Shown here piece by piece: positions 24,869 to 34,030 of a stretch of DNA of 64,000 bases. The translations under genes were made by a program, and so were the position numbers. The stretch's first letter is position 1. Each line of letters starts with the position of its first letter. The notes below the pieces were generated by a model. That model was not told the DNA's origin. It saw only the letters and a list, made by a program, of their open reading frames with translations, and made no database searches. Origin of the DNA: JASLEW01 sp035544895 (GTDB lineage Bacteria > Acidobacteriota > Thermoanaerobaculia > Multivoradales > UBA5704); NCBI GenBank assembly GCA_035544895.1, contig DASZZM010000056.1, positions 76,679 to 140,678 on the forward strand, written 5' to 3'.

Positions 24869-26812
24869 TTACCGGCGGTTGCCGATGACCGCGCGCAGGA
24901 GGCGGAGCTTGGCGTCGAGCTGGTCGGGGGTGAGGCTGGCGTACTTGGCGGGGAGGAGGCGGCGGCTGGAGGCCTCGAAGACGGCGAGGAGCTCCATGTA
25001 CTCGAGGAGCTCGGCGTCGCGGCTGGGGAAGTAGTCGTCGGCGGCGGCGAGGAAGTGCTTGGCTTCGACCGGCGCGTCGGGGCCGGCCTCGCGCGCGGCA
25101 CCATCGTTGGCGAGCAGGACCACCGCCTCGACGTCGGCGTTGCTCCACCCCACCAGGCGCTGTGAGAAGCCCTCGCGGATGGCCGCGAAGTCGACGTCCG
25201 TCTTCACCTTGTTCTTGCGCACCACCGCCTGCGCCACCGCCTCGACCTCCGCGGGCGTCTGCGAGTAGAGGAAGGGGATCTTGCGGTCGAGCCGGCCGGC
25301 GCGCTTCAAGTCGACGTCGAGCTTGTCCGGGCGGTTGGTCATCACCAGAAAGAGGATCCGCCCGCGGTTGCTGGTGTCGGACATGAACTCCTTGATCCGC
25401 GCGATGACCCGCGAGGAGGTGCCGCCGTCGTCTTCGCCGGCGCCCGAGCCGAAGGCGCGGTCGCCCTCGTCGATGATGACGATCACCTGCCCGATCGCCT
25501 GCACCACGGAAAGGATCTTCTCGAGATTCCCCTCGGTCGCCCCCACCCACTTCGAGCGGAAGTTCTTGAGCTTGATCGCCGCCAGCCCGCACTCCTTGGC
25601 GAACGCCTCGGCGACGAAGGTCTTACCCGTCCCCATGGGCCCGGTGAAGAGGATGCCCATCGGCACGCGGGCGAGCCGCCCCTCGCGCATGTTGCGGGCG
25701 ACCAGGGCCAGCTCGCTCTTGACCTCGTCCATGCCGCCCACCACCTCGAAACCGTGCGCGGGGGCCACCAGCTCGACCAGCCCGTAGCATTCGCGCGCCA
25801 GGATCTCGCGCTTGCGGTGGGCGATGAGCCGGTCGATCTCGGTCGGCGCCGCCTGGTTCCAGGCGCCCCCCGCCCCCCCGGCACCCCCGGCGTCCCCCGG
25901 GACCGCCGCCGCCGTGGCGGCCGCGGACGTTGCCGTGGCGGCCGCGGGCGTTGTCGTAACGGCCGCAGGCGCTGTGCCGCCGGGAGCGAGGAGGACCCGG
26001 ATCTCGTCGCGGCCGAGTCCCGCGGTCAGGACGGCGAGCTTGTCCGCCCGCGCTGCGGCCGCGGGACCGCCGCCCAGCAGCGCGGCAATGAAGGCGCGCC
26101 GCTCGGCGCCCTCCGCGGCGGCGGGAGGCGGCGGGGCGAGGATCGAGGCGATCTGGATGGCCTTCAGGCCTCCGGTCTGCTCGGCGTAGCGCTCGGCTTC
26201 GCGATCGCCGAGGCTGGGGTCGGCCAGGCGCACGACCGCCTGCCGTGCCGCGCGGTCGGGCATCGGGACCTCGACGACAGCGACCTTGGGGTTGGCGATC
26301 AGCTTGGGGGCCAGGTCGGTCAGGTTCTCGGTGACCAGGATGACGACGTTGTCCCCTTTCTCGATCTCGGGGAGGAACGACCAGCGGTGGAGGGTGACCA
26401 GGGCGGCGCGGTCGGCGTCGGTCTGGAACGCGGGGTCGCCGGCCGGCGCCAGCTGCTCGGCATACTCGAGGACCACCGCCGTCCGGCAGCCCGCGGCGAG
26501 GAGCTTCTCGAGAGCGCCGAGCGTCTGCTCCTTGGGGCCGCGTGCGAGCAGGTCGTCGGCGAGCTCCACGCCGGGGGCGCGCTTGCGGAAGCGCACGCCG
26601 GTCGCCAGGTTGTAGAGGACGATCGTCTCCTTGGTCTCGGCGAGCAGCGGGCCGGTCAGGAAGTCGCCCAGGGAGAGCATCGTCCCGCGGTGGAGGACGG
26701 AGTCGAAGACGTTGCCGTGGAGGACGAACATCGAGGCCTCGCCGCGCAGGTAGCGGCCGCGGAGGTCCTCGGCCCAGGCGGGCAGGGGGGAGCGCGGGAT
26801 GGGCTCGGGCAT
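24869..26812 (-). CDS. AAA ATPase, last gene of the PspA/ABC operon
   Basis: 647 residues in two parts. The N-terminal 260 residues look like a degenerate P-loop-like domain without a clear Walker A. An Ala/Gly/Pro linker follows (about 275-320), then a classical AAA module with Walker A GPMGTGKT near 395, Walker B VIVIIDEGDR near 450 and a second region of homology NRPDKLDVDLKRAGRLDRKIP. The C-terminal helical lid is present. It probably remodels a protein or membrane complex formed with the upstream products. It is separated by 34 bases from the previous gene. The partner and substrate are unknown. Confidence 0.82.
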   Translation of the reverse strand: MPEPIPRSPLPAWAEDLRGRYLRGEASMFVLHGNVFDSVLHRGTMLSLGDFLTGPLLAETKETIVLYNLATGVRFRKRAPGVELADDLLARGPKEQTLGALEKLLAAGCRTAVVLEYAEQLAPAGDPAFQTDADRAALVTLHRWSFLPEIEKGDNVVILVTENLTDLAPKLIANPKVAVVEVPMPDRAARQAVVRLADPSLGDREAERYAEQTGGLKAIQIASILAPPPPAAAEGAERRAFIAALLGGGPAAAARADKLAVLTAGLGRDEIRVLLAPGGTAPAAVTTTPAAATATSAAATAAAVPGDAGGAGGAGGAWNQAAPTEIDRLIAHRKREILARECYGLVELVAPAHGFEVVGGMDEVKSELALVARNMREGRLARVPMGILFTGPMGTGKTFVAEAFAKECGLAAIKLKNFRSKWVGATEGNLEKILSVVQAIGQVIVIIDEGDRAFGSGAGEDDGGTSSRVIARIKEFMSDTSNRGRILFLVMTNRPDKLDVDLKRAGRLDRKIPFLYSQTPAEVEAVAQAVVRKNKVKTDVDFAAIREGFSQRLVGWSNADVEAVVLLANDGAAREAGPDAPVEAKHFLAAADDYFPSRDAELLEYMELLAVFEASSRRLLPAKYASLTPDQLDAKLRLLRAVIGNRR

Positions 26813-26846
26813 GGTTACACCTGGTTACGCCTGGATGTCTTGGGGC

Positions 26847-27854
26847 TCACATCGTGCGGTCGAGGCCGGCCAGGAGCTGCTCGGTCTCGCGGCTGGTCTC
26901 GCGCACCGCCTCGACTCCGTCGAGCAGCTCGTCGAGCTGCCCCGAGAGCTCTTGCGGCGACTGCATGGTGACGATCTGGTCGGCAATGAGCTGGAAGGAG
27001 TTCTCGATCAGGTCGAGCTGGCCGCGGGCGACCGTCAGGTAGCGGCGGATCTCCTTGAGCCGATCGAGCCGCTTGGCGACGATCGCGAGGTTGCGCTTGG
27101 CGATACCGGATTGCGCCGCATCGTCGCCCGCGTCGCTTGCCGCCTGCTCGTAGCGCCGGCGATCGCGCTCGAGCGCGCCGGCGTCGACCGCGCCGAGGTA
27201 GTTCTCATAGCGGGCGCAGGTCAGGGCCATCTCGAGGAAGGCGTCGACCAGGCGGTCGGTCTTGACCAGCTCGCCCTGGAGCAGGTCGCCGGCAAAGGAG
27301 GGGTTCTCGGCCGCCAGGCGGTGGATCTCGTCCTGGCGCTGGACCAGGGTCTCGACGCGGCCGCGCGCCTCGTCGGAGAGGTCCGCCATGCGCCGCGCCC
27401 GGTCGCGGGCGTCGAGCGCCCGCTTGAGACTCTCGAAGCGGGGGTCCCAGAGGATGTGGCGCAGGCGCTCGTTGTCGGGTGCGTGCAGCAGCCACAGCAC
27501 CTCGAGCCCCAGGGTGCCCAGGGCGAGGAGCGGGTTGCCGGTCAGCACCGCCGCTGCCAGGCCGCCACTCAACAGCGAGAGGTTGTAGGGATTGGCGAAG
27601 GCCATCTTCAGGTAGGGCCGCCGCTCGAACAGAGCGTCTCTGGCGACCGCCTTGATCCCCGACTTGAGTCCGGCCCCGATCTCGGCCCTGCTCCCACTGG
27701 AACCCTGGTCGCGCGCCGAGGGCCGCGACACCGGCGCGCTTGCCGGCACCGGCGCCGAGGGCCTGCCGGATTGCTGCTGCGGCGCGCTCGCCGGGGTCGC
27801 GGGCTTGCCGGCTTGCCGTTGCGGCGGGAGCTGCGGTTTCTCGGTGGTTCCCAC
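26847..27854 (-). CDS. Hypothetical membrane-associated coiled-coil protein
   Basis: 335 residues. The first 65 are a Pro/Gln/Ser-rich disordered tail. Residues about 85-125 contain a hydrophobic hairpin (LSLLSGGLAAAVLTGNPLLALGTLG), and the remainder is almost entirely helical and charged with heptad character (for example KRLDRLKEIRRYLTVARGQLDLIEN). It lies between the ABC ATPase (9-base gap) and the AAA ATPase, so it may connect the two at the membrane. No enzymatic motif is visible and I do not recognise the family. Confidence 0.75.
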   Translation of the reverse strand: MGTTEKPQLPPQRQAGKPATPASAPQQQSGRPSAPVPASAPVSRPSARDQGSSGSRAEIGAGLKSGIKAVARDALFERRPYLKMAFANPYNLSLLSGGLAAAVLTGNPLLALGTLGLEVLWLLHAPDNERLRHILWDPRFESLKRALDARDRARRMADLSDEARGRVETLVQRQDEIHRLAAENPSFAGDLLQGELVKTDRLVDAFLEMALTCARYENYLGAVDAGALERDRRRYEQAASDAGDDAAQSGIAKRNLAIVAKRLDRLKEIRRYLTVARGQLDLIENSFQLIADQIVTMQSPQELSGQLDELLDGVEAVRETSRETEQLLAGLDRTM

Positions 27855-27863
27855 GCTGCCCTG

Positions 27864-28796
27864 CTACTTCGCCGGCGTGGCATAGAGGAGGTCCAGGAGC
27901 TCCTTTTCCACCGCCCTGAACTCGGCCGACGACTTCAGGTTGATGTCGCGGTGGGCGAAGAAGGGCACGTCCACCCGGTGCAGGATGCGCGCCGGGCGCG
28001 GCGAGACGAGATAGACCGTGTCGGCCAGGTAGACCGCCTCGGAGACGTCATGGGTGACGAAGAGGATGGTGTGGTCCTCGGTCTTGGCGACGTCGAGGAG
28101 CAACCCCTGCATGCCCCAGCGGGTCTGCGGGTCGAGCGCGCCGAACGGCTCGTCCATCAGCACCACCCGCGGACGGTTGATCAGCGTGCGGGCGATCGCC
28201 ACCCGCTGCTTCATGCCGCCCGAGAGGTCCTTGGGGTAGTGGTCGGCGAAATCGGCCAGGCCGACCGCCTGCAGGTACTTGTCGGCCTGGGCGTGGCGCT
28301 CGGCGGCTGGGACGCCCTGGACCCGCAGCCCGTATTCGACGTTGGCGCGCACGGTCAGCCAGGCAAAGGAGGTGTAGGCCTGGAAGACCATGCCGCGGTC
28401 GCGCCCGACGCCGGTGACCGGCTGGCCGTCGACCAGGATCTCGCCGCCGGTGGGGACGAGGAGGCCGGCGACCGCCTTGAGGATCGTCGATTTGCCGCAG
28501 CCCGAGGGACCGAGAAAGACGACCAGCTCGCCCGCTCCCCGCTTGTCGAGGATGTCGAAGGAGACGTCGCGCACCGCTTCGAAGGCGGCGCCGTGGCGGT
28601 CGAAGTAGGAGACCGACAGGTTCTTGACCCGCAGCTTCGGCGTCTCCCCGGAGGGCTCGGCATGGTAGGTGGCCTGTTTCCGCGTGTCCGCCGGCGGGGT
28701 GACGGCGACCGTGCCCGGTGTGCCTGCCTGCGCGGCCGCCGGCGGCGCGGTCTCCGCCATCGCGGCCGCCTCGTCCTGGTGCGTCTCGCGCCTCAT
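27864..28796 (-). CDS. ABC transporter ATP-binding protein (nitrate/sulfonate/taurine type)
   Basis: 310 residues. An N-terminal disordered extension of about 50 residues precedes the ATPase. Walker A is GPSGCGKST, the signature LSGGMKQRVAIARTL, Walker B VVLMDEPFGALDP and the switch His in LFVTHDVSEAVYLAD. It is closest in pattern to SsuB/TauB/NrtD. The start at 28796 overlaps the permease stop as ATGA, so the two are coupled. It energises the permease and binding protein encoded just upstream; within a PspA operon its cargo may be a lipid-related or stress-related compound rather than taurine. Confidence 0.88.
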   Translation of the reverse strand: MRRETHQDEAAAMAETAPPAAAQAGTPGTVAVTPPADTRKQATYHAEPSGETPKLRVKNLSVSYFDRHGAAFEAVRDVSFDILDKRGAGELVVFLGPSGCGKSTILKAVAGLLVPTGGEILVDGQPVTGVGRDRGMVFQAYTSFAWLTVRANVEYGLRVQGVPAAERHAQADKYLQAVGLADFADHYPKDLSGGMKQRVAIARTLINRPRVVLMDEPFGALDPQTRWGMQGLLLDVAKTEDHTILFVTHDVSEAVYLADTVYLVSPRPARILHRVDVPFFAHRDINLKSSAEFRAVEKELLDLLYATPAK

Positions 28797-29596
28797 GCCA
28801 TCGCCTGCTCGCGCCAGCGGAAGAGGACGTCCGAGAGCGAACGGATCAGGTAGTCGGTCAGCAGCCCGATGCCGCCGATCACCAGCAGCCCGGCGAACGA
28901 CCACGACGCCTTCTGGTGGGTGCGCGCCAGCTCGACCATGTAGCCGAGTCCGCGCTCCGGGTTGACCGCCTCGGCGAGAATGACGTAGGTCCAGGAGATG
29001 GCGTTCATCACCCGGAACGAGTCGAAGATCTCGGGCAGCGCCGCCGGCAGCAGCACCGTGCGCACGGTCTGCCACTTGGATGCCCCCAGGGTGAGCGCGG
29101 TCTGCACCAGCTCCTCGGGGACGGCGCGGATCGAGGTGACGACGACCGGCAGCAGGTAGACGAAAACGCCGAGGAAGAGGAAGGCGATCTTCTCCTTCTC
29201 GTAGATCCCGAACCAGAGGATCAGGAGCGGGATGAAGGCCGAGATCGGCATGTAGCGCAAGGGCGACACGATCGGCTCGAAGAAGCGGTTGACCGGCTCG
29301 AAGGCCCCCATCAGGATGCCCACCGGCAGGGCCACCGCCGAGGCGAGGAGGAAGGCCGCCGCGATCCGCCGCGTGGAGACCAGGATCGCCCAGCCCAAGT
29401 CCTCCTGGACGAAGAGCTGGATGGTGCCGCGCGCCACCTCGGTGGGCGAGGGGAGGAAGTCGGGCGGCGCGAAGCCGCCGTAAGTCAACACGCACCAGAC
29501 CAGGGCGACCAGGGCCGGCGCGACGAAGCCCAGGGCGAAGGACTCCGACCGCGGCAGCGGCTGGCGCAGCGCGAAGGGGTCGCGGCGGCGGATCAT
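28793..29596 (-). CDS. ABC transporter permease (nitrate/sulfonate/taurine type)
   Basis: 267 residues with about six membrane helices. The EAA loop region reads TLGASKWQTVRTVLLPAALPEIFDSFRVMNAISWT, characteristic of SsuC/TauC-like permeases. The N-terminal RRRDPFALRQPLPRSE is cytosolic. Its ATG directly follows the TAG of the binding-protein gene with no spacer. It forms the membrane channel with the ATPase of 27864-28796. Confidence 0.88.
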   Translation of the reverse strand: MIRRRDPFALRQPLPRSESFALGFVAPALVALVWCVLTYGGFAPPDFLPSPTEVARGTIQLFVQEDLGWAILVSTRRIAAAFLLASAVALPVGILMGAFEPVNRFFEPIVSPLRYMPISAFIPLLILWFGIYEKEKIAFLFLGVFVYLLPVVVTSIRAVPEELVQTALTLGASKWQTVRTVLLPAALPEIFDSFRVMNAISWTYVILAEAVNPERGLGYMVELARTHQKASWSFAGLLVIGGIGLLTDYLIRSLSDVLFRWREQAMA

Positions 29597-31228
29597 CTAT
29601 TGCGCCGCCAGGATGACCTTGATCTCGGTGCGGCGGTTGAGCTGCCGCCCCCCCTCGGTGGCGTTCGACGCCACCGGGTTGGCCGCGCCGCGGCCGATGG
29701 TCTGGAAGCGGTTGGCGTCGACGCCGGGGAAGTTCTGGAGCACGTAGTTCTTGACCGCCAGAGCGCGGCGCTCCGAGAGCGTCATGTTGGTCTTGGGGCT
29801 GCCGGTGGCGTCGGTGTTGCCCTCGATGCGCAGGTAGGTGTTGCCGAACGAGGTCATGGTCTCGCCCAGCGAGTCGAGGACGATGAAGGAGCCGGACATG
29901 ATCTCGTCCGAGCCCGGCGTGAAGTGGATCTGGATCTGCTTGTTGATGATCGCCCGGTCGCTCGCCGAGGGCGCCTTGGCCTTGAGCACCGGCTCCTCGA
30001 CCTTCTCGCCCGGGTAGTCCGCGGCCAGGGCGGCGATGAAGCGAGTGTCCGCCCAGTCCTTGGCGTCGACCGAGCGGGTGACCAGTCCTTTCTTGCGCCA
30101 GATGACGAAGGCGGTGTTGAACAGGGTTTCGTAGTGGGCGTGGCCGCCGGCGAGGCCGTAGAACTGCGCGTTGTCCGCGTAGCCGGTGAGCTTCAATCCG
30201 GAGAGCATCCCGGAGACGGTGTCGGAGTCGAGCTTGAGCGCCCGGCCGACCAGGGCATAGGCCGCGGTCGGGTCCTTCTTGATGCTGTCGATCCCCAGCA
30301 GCCAGCCGTGGACGAAGTCGCGGACCGTGCCGGGGGCGCGGTCGATCAGGTCCTGGCGGGCAACCAGCGTGTCGGCGATGATGTGCGTGGCGGCAGTCGT
30401 CGAGACCAGCACATGGGCCTCGCTGCCGCGCGCGGTGACCGCGCCGGAGAGGTCGGGCTCCCAGGTGACCGCGGCGTCGACCTGCTTGGCCTTGAACATC
30501 GCCGCGGCGGCCGGCGCGTCCTGGCTGAAGATGATGTCCTTTTCGACCGCCGCGCGGTCCTCCGGCGAGAGCCCGGACTGCGCCAGCAGGTAGAGCAGCA
30601 GGAAGTGCGAGGGGGTGAACTGGGTGCAGGCGATCTTGTGTCCCTTGAGCTGCTCGACCGAGCCGATCGAGGCGAGCGAGACGATGCCGTCGCCGCCGCG
30701 CGACCAGTCCTGCATGACGACCGACTTGGCCTTCTGGCCCTGCTCGGCGAGGATCGAAGCCTCGCGCGCCCAGTTGTCGACCGTGTCCCACATTACGTCG
30801 ATGTCGCCCTTGCGGAAGGCGGCGAGCTTCGCCGCCGGGTCTTCGAGGAGGACGAACTTGACGTCGAGGCCGAAGCGGCTCCTGAATCCCGACCCGGCGT
30901 TGGGCTCCATGCCGTTGTTGAGGACGATGCCGGGGGAGTGTCCCGCCCAGGTGTTGATCCCCACCACCAGCGGCCGGCCGAGCTTGCCGCCCTCGCTGAG
31001 GGAGGCGGGTGCGACCCCGGCCGACCCGGCGTCGCGGGCGGGGTCGGCGGGAGCATCCTTGAGGTTCGCGAAGTCCTTGGCCGCGTCCGCGCCGGCGCCC
31101 GCGGCCGTCCGCTTCTCCGCGCCGGCCCAGCGGCGGATGTCGCCGCCCTTGTAGTGCCAGCCGGCGTATCCGAGGACCGCCAGGATCACGACGGTGATGA
31201 AGAGCTTGGCAAAGGGGGTCAATTTCAT
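29597..31228 (-). CDS. Membrane-anchored ABC substrate-binding protein fused to an OmpA domain
   Basis: 543 residues. One N-terminal helix (KLFITVVILAVLGYAGWHY) would anchor the protein in the inner membrane. About residues 85-390 are a NMT1/SsuA-like binding fold (VVGINTWAGHSPGIVLNNG, DVMWDTVDNWA, VTWEPDLSGAV). The C-terminal 120 residues are an OmpA-type peptidoglycan-binding domain (IEGNTDATGSPKTNMTLSERRALAVKNYV, NRRTEIKVI). The fusion would tether substrate capture between membrane and cell wall. ATG 31228 has a strong AAGGAG. Such fusions occur beside PspA; the ligand is unknown. Confidence 0.88.
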   Translation of the reverse strand: MKLTPFAKLFITVVILAVLGYAGWHYKGGDIRRWAGAEKRTAAGAGADAAKDFANLKDAPADPARDAGSAGVAPASLSEGGKLGRPLVVGINTWAGHSPGIVLNNGMEPNAGSGFRSRFGLDVKFVLLEDPAAKLAAFRKGDIDVMWDTVDNWAREASILAEQGQKAKSVVMQDWSRGGDGIVSLASIGSVEQLKGHKIACTQFTPSHFLLLYLLAQSGLSPEDRAAVEKDIIFSQDAPAAAAMFKAKQVDAAVTWEPDLSGAVTARGSEAHVLVSTTAATHIIADTLVARQDLIDRAPGTVRDFVHGWLLGIDSIKKDPTAAYALVGRALKLDSDTVSGMLSGLKLTGYADNAQFYGLAGGHAHYETLFNTAFVIWRKKGLVTRSVDAKDWADTRFIAALAADYPGEKVEEPVLKAKAPSASDRAIINKQIQIHFTPGSDEIMSGSFIVLDSLGETMTSFGNTYLRIEGNTDATGSPKTNMTLSERRALAVKNYVLQNFPGVDANRFQTIGRGAANPVASNATEGGRQLNRRTEIKVILAAQ

Positions 31229-31394
31229 ATCGTCTCCTTGGGCGGCCAGGCGGCGGATCTCGACATAGCTGGCAACGCCTGTGAGTCCGGGCCAGCCGCT
31301 CGAGCGGTGGCCTGCGCGGCCTTCCGCCCGATCGACGGAGCGCGCACGCGATCCTGCCGACCGGCCGGCTGCGCACACGGTGCCGCCGAGGCGT

Positions 31395-32107
<713 letters not shown>

Positions 32108-32108
<1 letters not shown>

Positions 32109-32758
32109 CAAGAGCTCCTTTCGGATGGATCGACCGGCTTCGGCGCGGCGCCCGCCGGGGCGTGCCCGAAGAACTCGAGCACCCGCGCCACCTCGAGCTT
32201 GCCGCCCTCGCAAGCCCGCTCCACTCCCTGCTGCTCCGCCACCCGCTGGTCCATCACCTGGCGGATGCGCTGGATCTCCTGCTCGTACTGGGCGATCCGC
32301 TGCTGCGACTCGGCGAGCACTTTGCGGGTATCGGCGGCGCCGGTCGCCACGTAGGCGTCGAGAGCCCGGATCTCTTTCTCGCCGGCGGCGATGATCTTGT
32401 CGACCGGCACGCCGAATGCCTTGAGCGACGCCTCGACGATGTGCCGCGCGGGCTCGTTGCCGGCCGGCAGGCTGGTGATGAGCTCGGCGGCCTTGGTGAC
32501 CCGCGCCTGCTCTTCGTCGTCGATCCCCGCCGCCGCATAGACCGCTGGAAAGTCGACCTTGCCCCCCGGCGCGGCGGGAGGCTCGCGGACGAAATCGGTT
32601 CCCGCCGGAGGCGCCGCCGCGGCGCCTGACGTCGAGTCCTCGGCGCCTGGGGAGCCGGGCGCGTCCGGCGCACCGGGCTCGGCCGGCTCTTCGGCCTTCT
32701 CGTCGCGCACGACGAACAGGCCCATGACGCTCGATCCCCAGCCTTTCTTCTCGCTCAT
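32108..32758 (-). CDS. PspA-operon hypothetical protein with C-terminal coiled coil
   Basis: 216 residues. The beginning is MSEKKGWGSSVMGLFVVRDEK, followed by an acidic Pro/Ala-rich linker (about 20-70). A helical region from 75 to 190 contains EKEIRALDAYVATG and a heptad segment QRIAQYEQEIQRIRQVMDQRVAEQQ. No enzyme motif is visible. It overlaps the pspA start by one base, so the two products are probably made together and may interact through their helices. An in-frame ATG at 32779 is an alternative start. It is first gene of the operon; I do not recognise the family. Confidence 0.75.
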
Positions 32759-32893
32759 GGTCCGCTTGCGACCTTTCATCCTTGCGTAGAGCCCGGCAGC
32801 CGGGCCTGGGCGGTCCGTGGATAGCAAGATCGTAGCACGGGCCAGCTCATGGCATCGCGGGCAGTGCGGGGACCTCCCACCACCTTTTCTTAA

Positions 32894-32912
32894 GGTATGA
32901 AACGGCGCTGCG
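32894..32912. repeat. Short fragment of the dispersed repeat family (copy F)
   Basis: AGGTATGAAACGGCGCT is shared exactly with the outer part of copy C in ubiE (reverse strand near 53293-53309). It lies in the gap between the PspA operon and rlpA. Confidence 0.4.
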
Positions 32913-32918
32913 ATGTTG

Positions 32919-33836
32919 TCAGCGGGCGGCGACGGTCACGGCGGTGAGGCCGAGGGCAAGGAGCTCGCGGCGCAGCGATTCGGCCTCTTCGGGGTCGGCG
33001 AAGAGGCCTACTTGCACACGGCTCCAGGTGCCGTCGGAGCGGACGGCGGCGGCGGGGTAGAGGCGCACGAGGTCGCGCTGCAGGGCGTCGGCCCGGTCGG
33101 GCTCGCCGAAGGCGCCGACCTGAACGGTATAGCGCAGGCCGGCGACGGAGTGGGCCCCGCCGCTCGCTCCCGGAGCCCGGGAGTCACCGCCTGGGGGCGT
33201 CTCGCTGTCGGAGCCAGGGGGGCCAGGCGGGCCGGGGGGCTCGAGGGAGGCGATCCGGGTCTCGAAGGGGCCCTCGTCGCTGGTTGGCGCGGCGGGCGCG
33301 GTCGGCGCGGTCAGAGCCAGGGCAAGCTCCACGCGGGCGGTGCCGGGGCCGACGACGCCGAGCTCGCGGGCGGCCGCGTACGAGAGATCGATGATCCGCC
33401 GCCGCGAGCGCTTGGAGAAGGGGCCGCGGTCGTTGATCCGCACCACCACCTGGCGGCCGTTCCCGAGGTTGGTGACCTGCACCATGGTGCCGAAGGGCAG
33501 GTTGGGGTGGGCGGCGGTCAGACGGCGCATGTCGTAGCGCTCGCCGCTGGCGGTGCGGCGCCCGTTGAACTGGGCTCCGTACCAGGAGGCCATTCCGCGC
33601 TCGACCACGCCGCCCGGTCCGCCGGGAGGCGCGGGCGCGCGGCGGTTGGCGGAGCAAGCCGCGCCGAGCAACGCAGGCACCAGCAGCGCGGCCAGGGCGG
33701 CGCGGTGGCGTGCCGAGAGGGTCTGGGAGGAGGTTCGGCCACTCGCGATGGACGCGGGTGAGAGATACGAGCAAGGCCATTGGCCCTGCCCGGGGCCCTT
33801 CGCAGCAACATCGCAGGAGGGGTGGACGCGCTCCAT
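32919..33836 (-). CDS. rlpA: RlpA-like septal ring lytic transglycosylase with SPOR domain
   Basis: About 305 residues as drawn. A lipobox-like ALLVPALLGAACSAN near 47-62 marks a lipoprotein. The RlpA double-psi barrel follows (GMASWYGAQFNGRRTASGERYDMRRLTAAHP, then INDRGPFSKRSRRRIIDLSYAAARELG). A Pro/Gly-rich linker leads to a C-terminal SPOR domain (YTVQVGAFGEPDRADALQRDL) that binds denuded glycans at the septum. The long region before the signal suggests that the true start is downstream of 33836, but no convincing alternative codon was found. Confidence 0.85.
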   Translation of the reverse strand: MERVHPSCDVAAKGPGQGQWPCSYLSPASIASGRTSSQTLSARHRAALAALLVPALLGAACSANRRAPAPPGGPGGVVERGMASWYGAQFNGRRTASGERYDMRRLTAAHPNLPFGTMVQVTNLGNGRQVVVRINDRGPFSKRSRRRIIDLSYAAARELGVVGPGTARVELALALTAPTAPAAPTSDEGPFETRIASLEPPGPPGPPGSDSETPPGGDSRAPGASGGAHSVAGLRYTVQVGAFGEPDRADALQRDLVRLYPAAAVRSDGTWSRVQVGLFADPEEAESLRRELLALGLTAVTVAAR

Positions 33837-34030
33837 CTCTCTTCTGTCGGGCCCTGCGCATGTTCCTCACGCCACACCTCGCGACGCAAGGAGCGCAAGA
33901 CCCTACCTGACGCACTGCTACCTGCCTGCGATCATAGCACAACATCTATGGGTCTGTCCTGCCGGGGAAGGGGACGAGGGCGGGCCATGGCTTGCCTCCG
34001 GGAGGCGCGAGGCTGTATGACTGAGCGCCA

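Noticed and set aside
32780..32918. Sigma-54 promoter before the PspA operon
   Set aside because: TGG and TGC elements are present but their spacing does not match the -24/-12 pattern.
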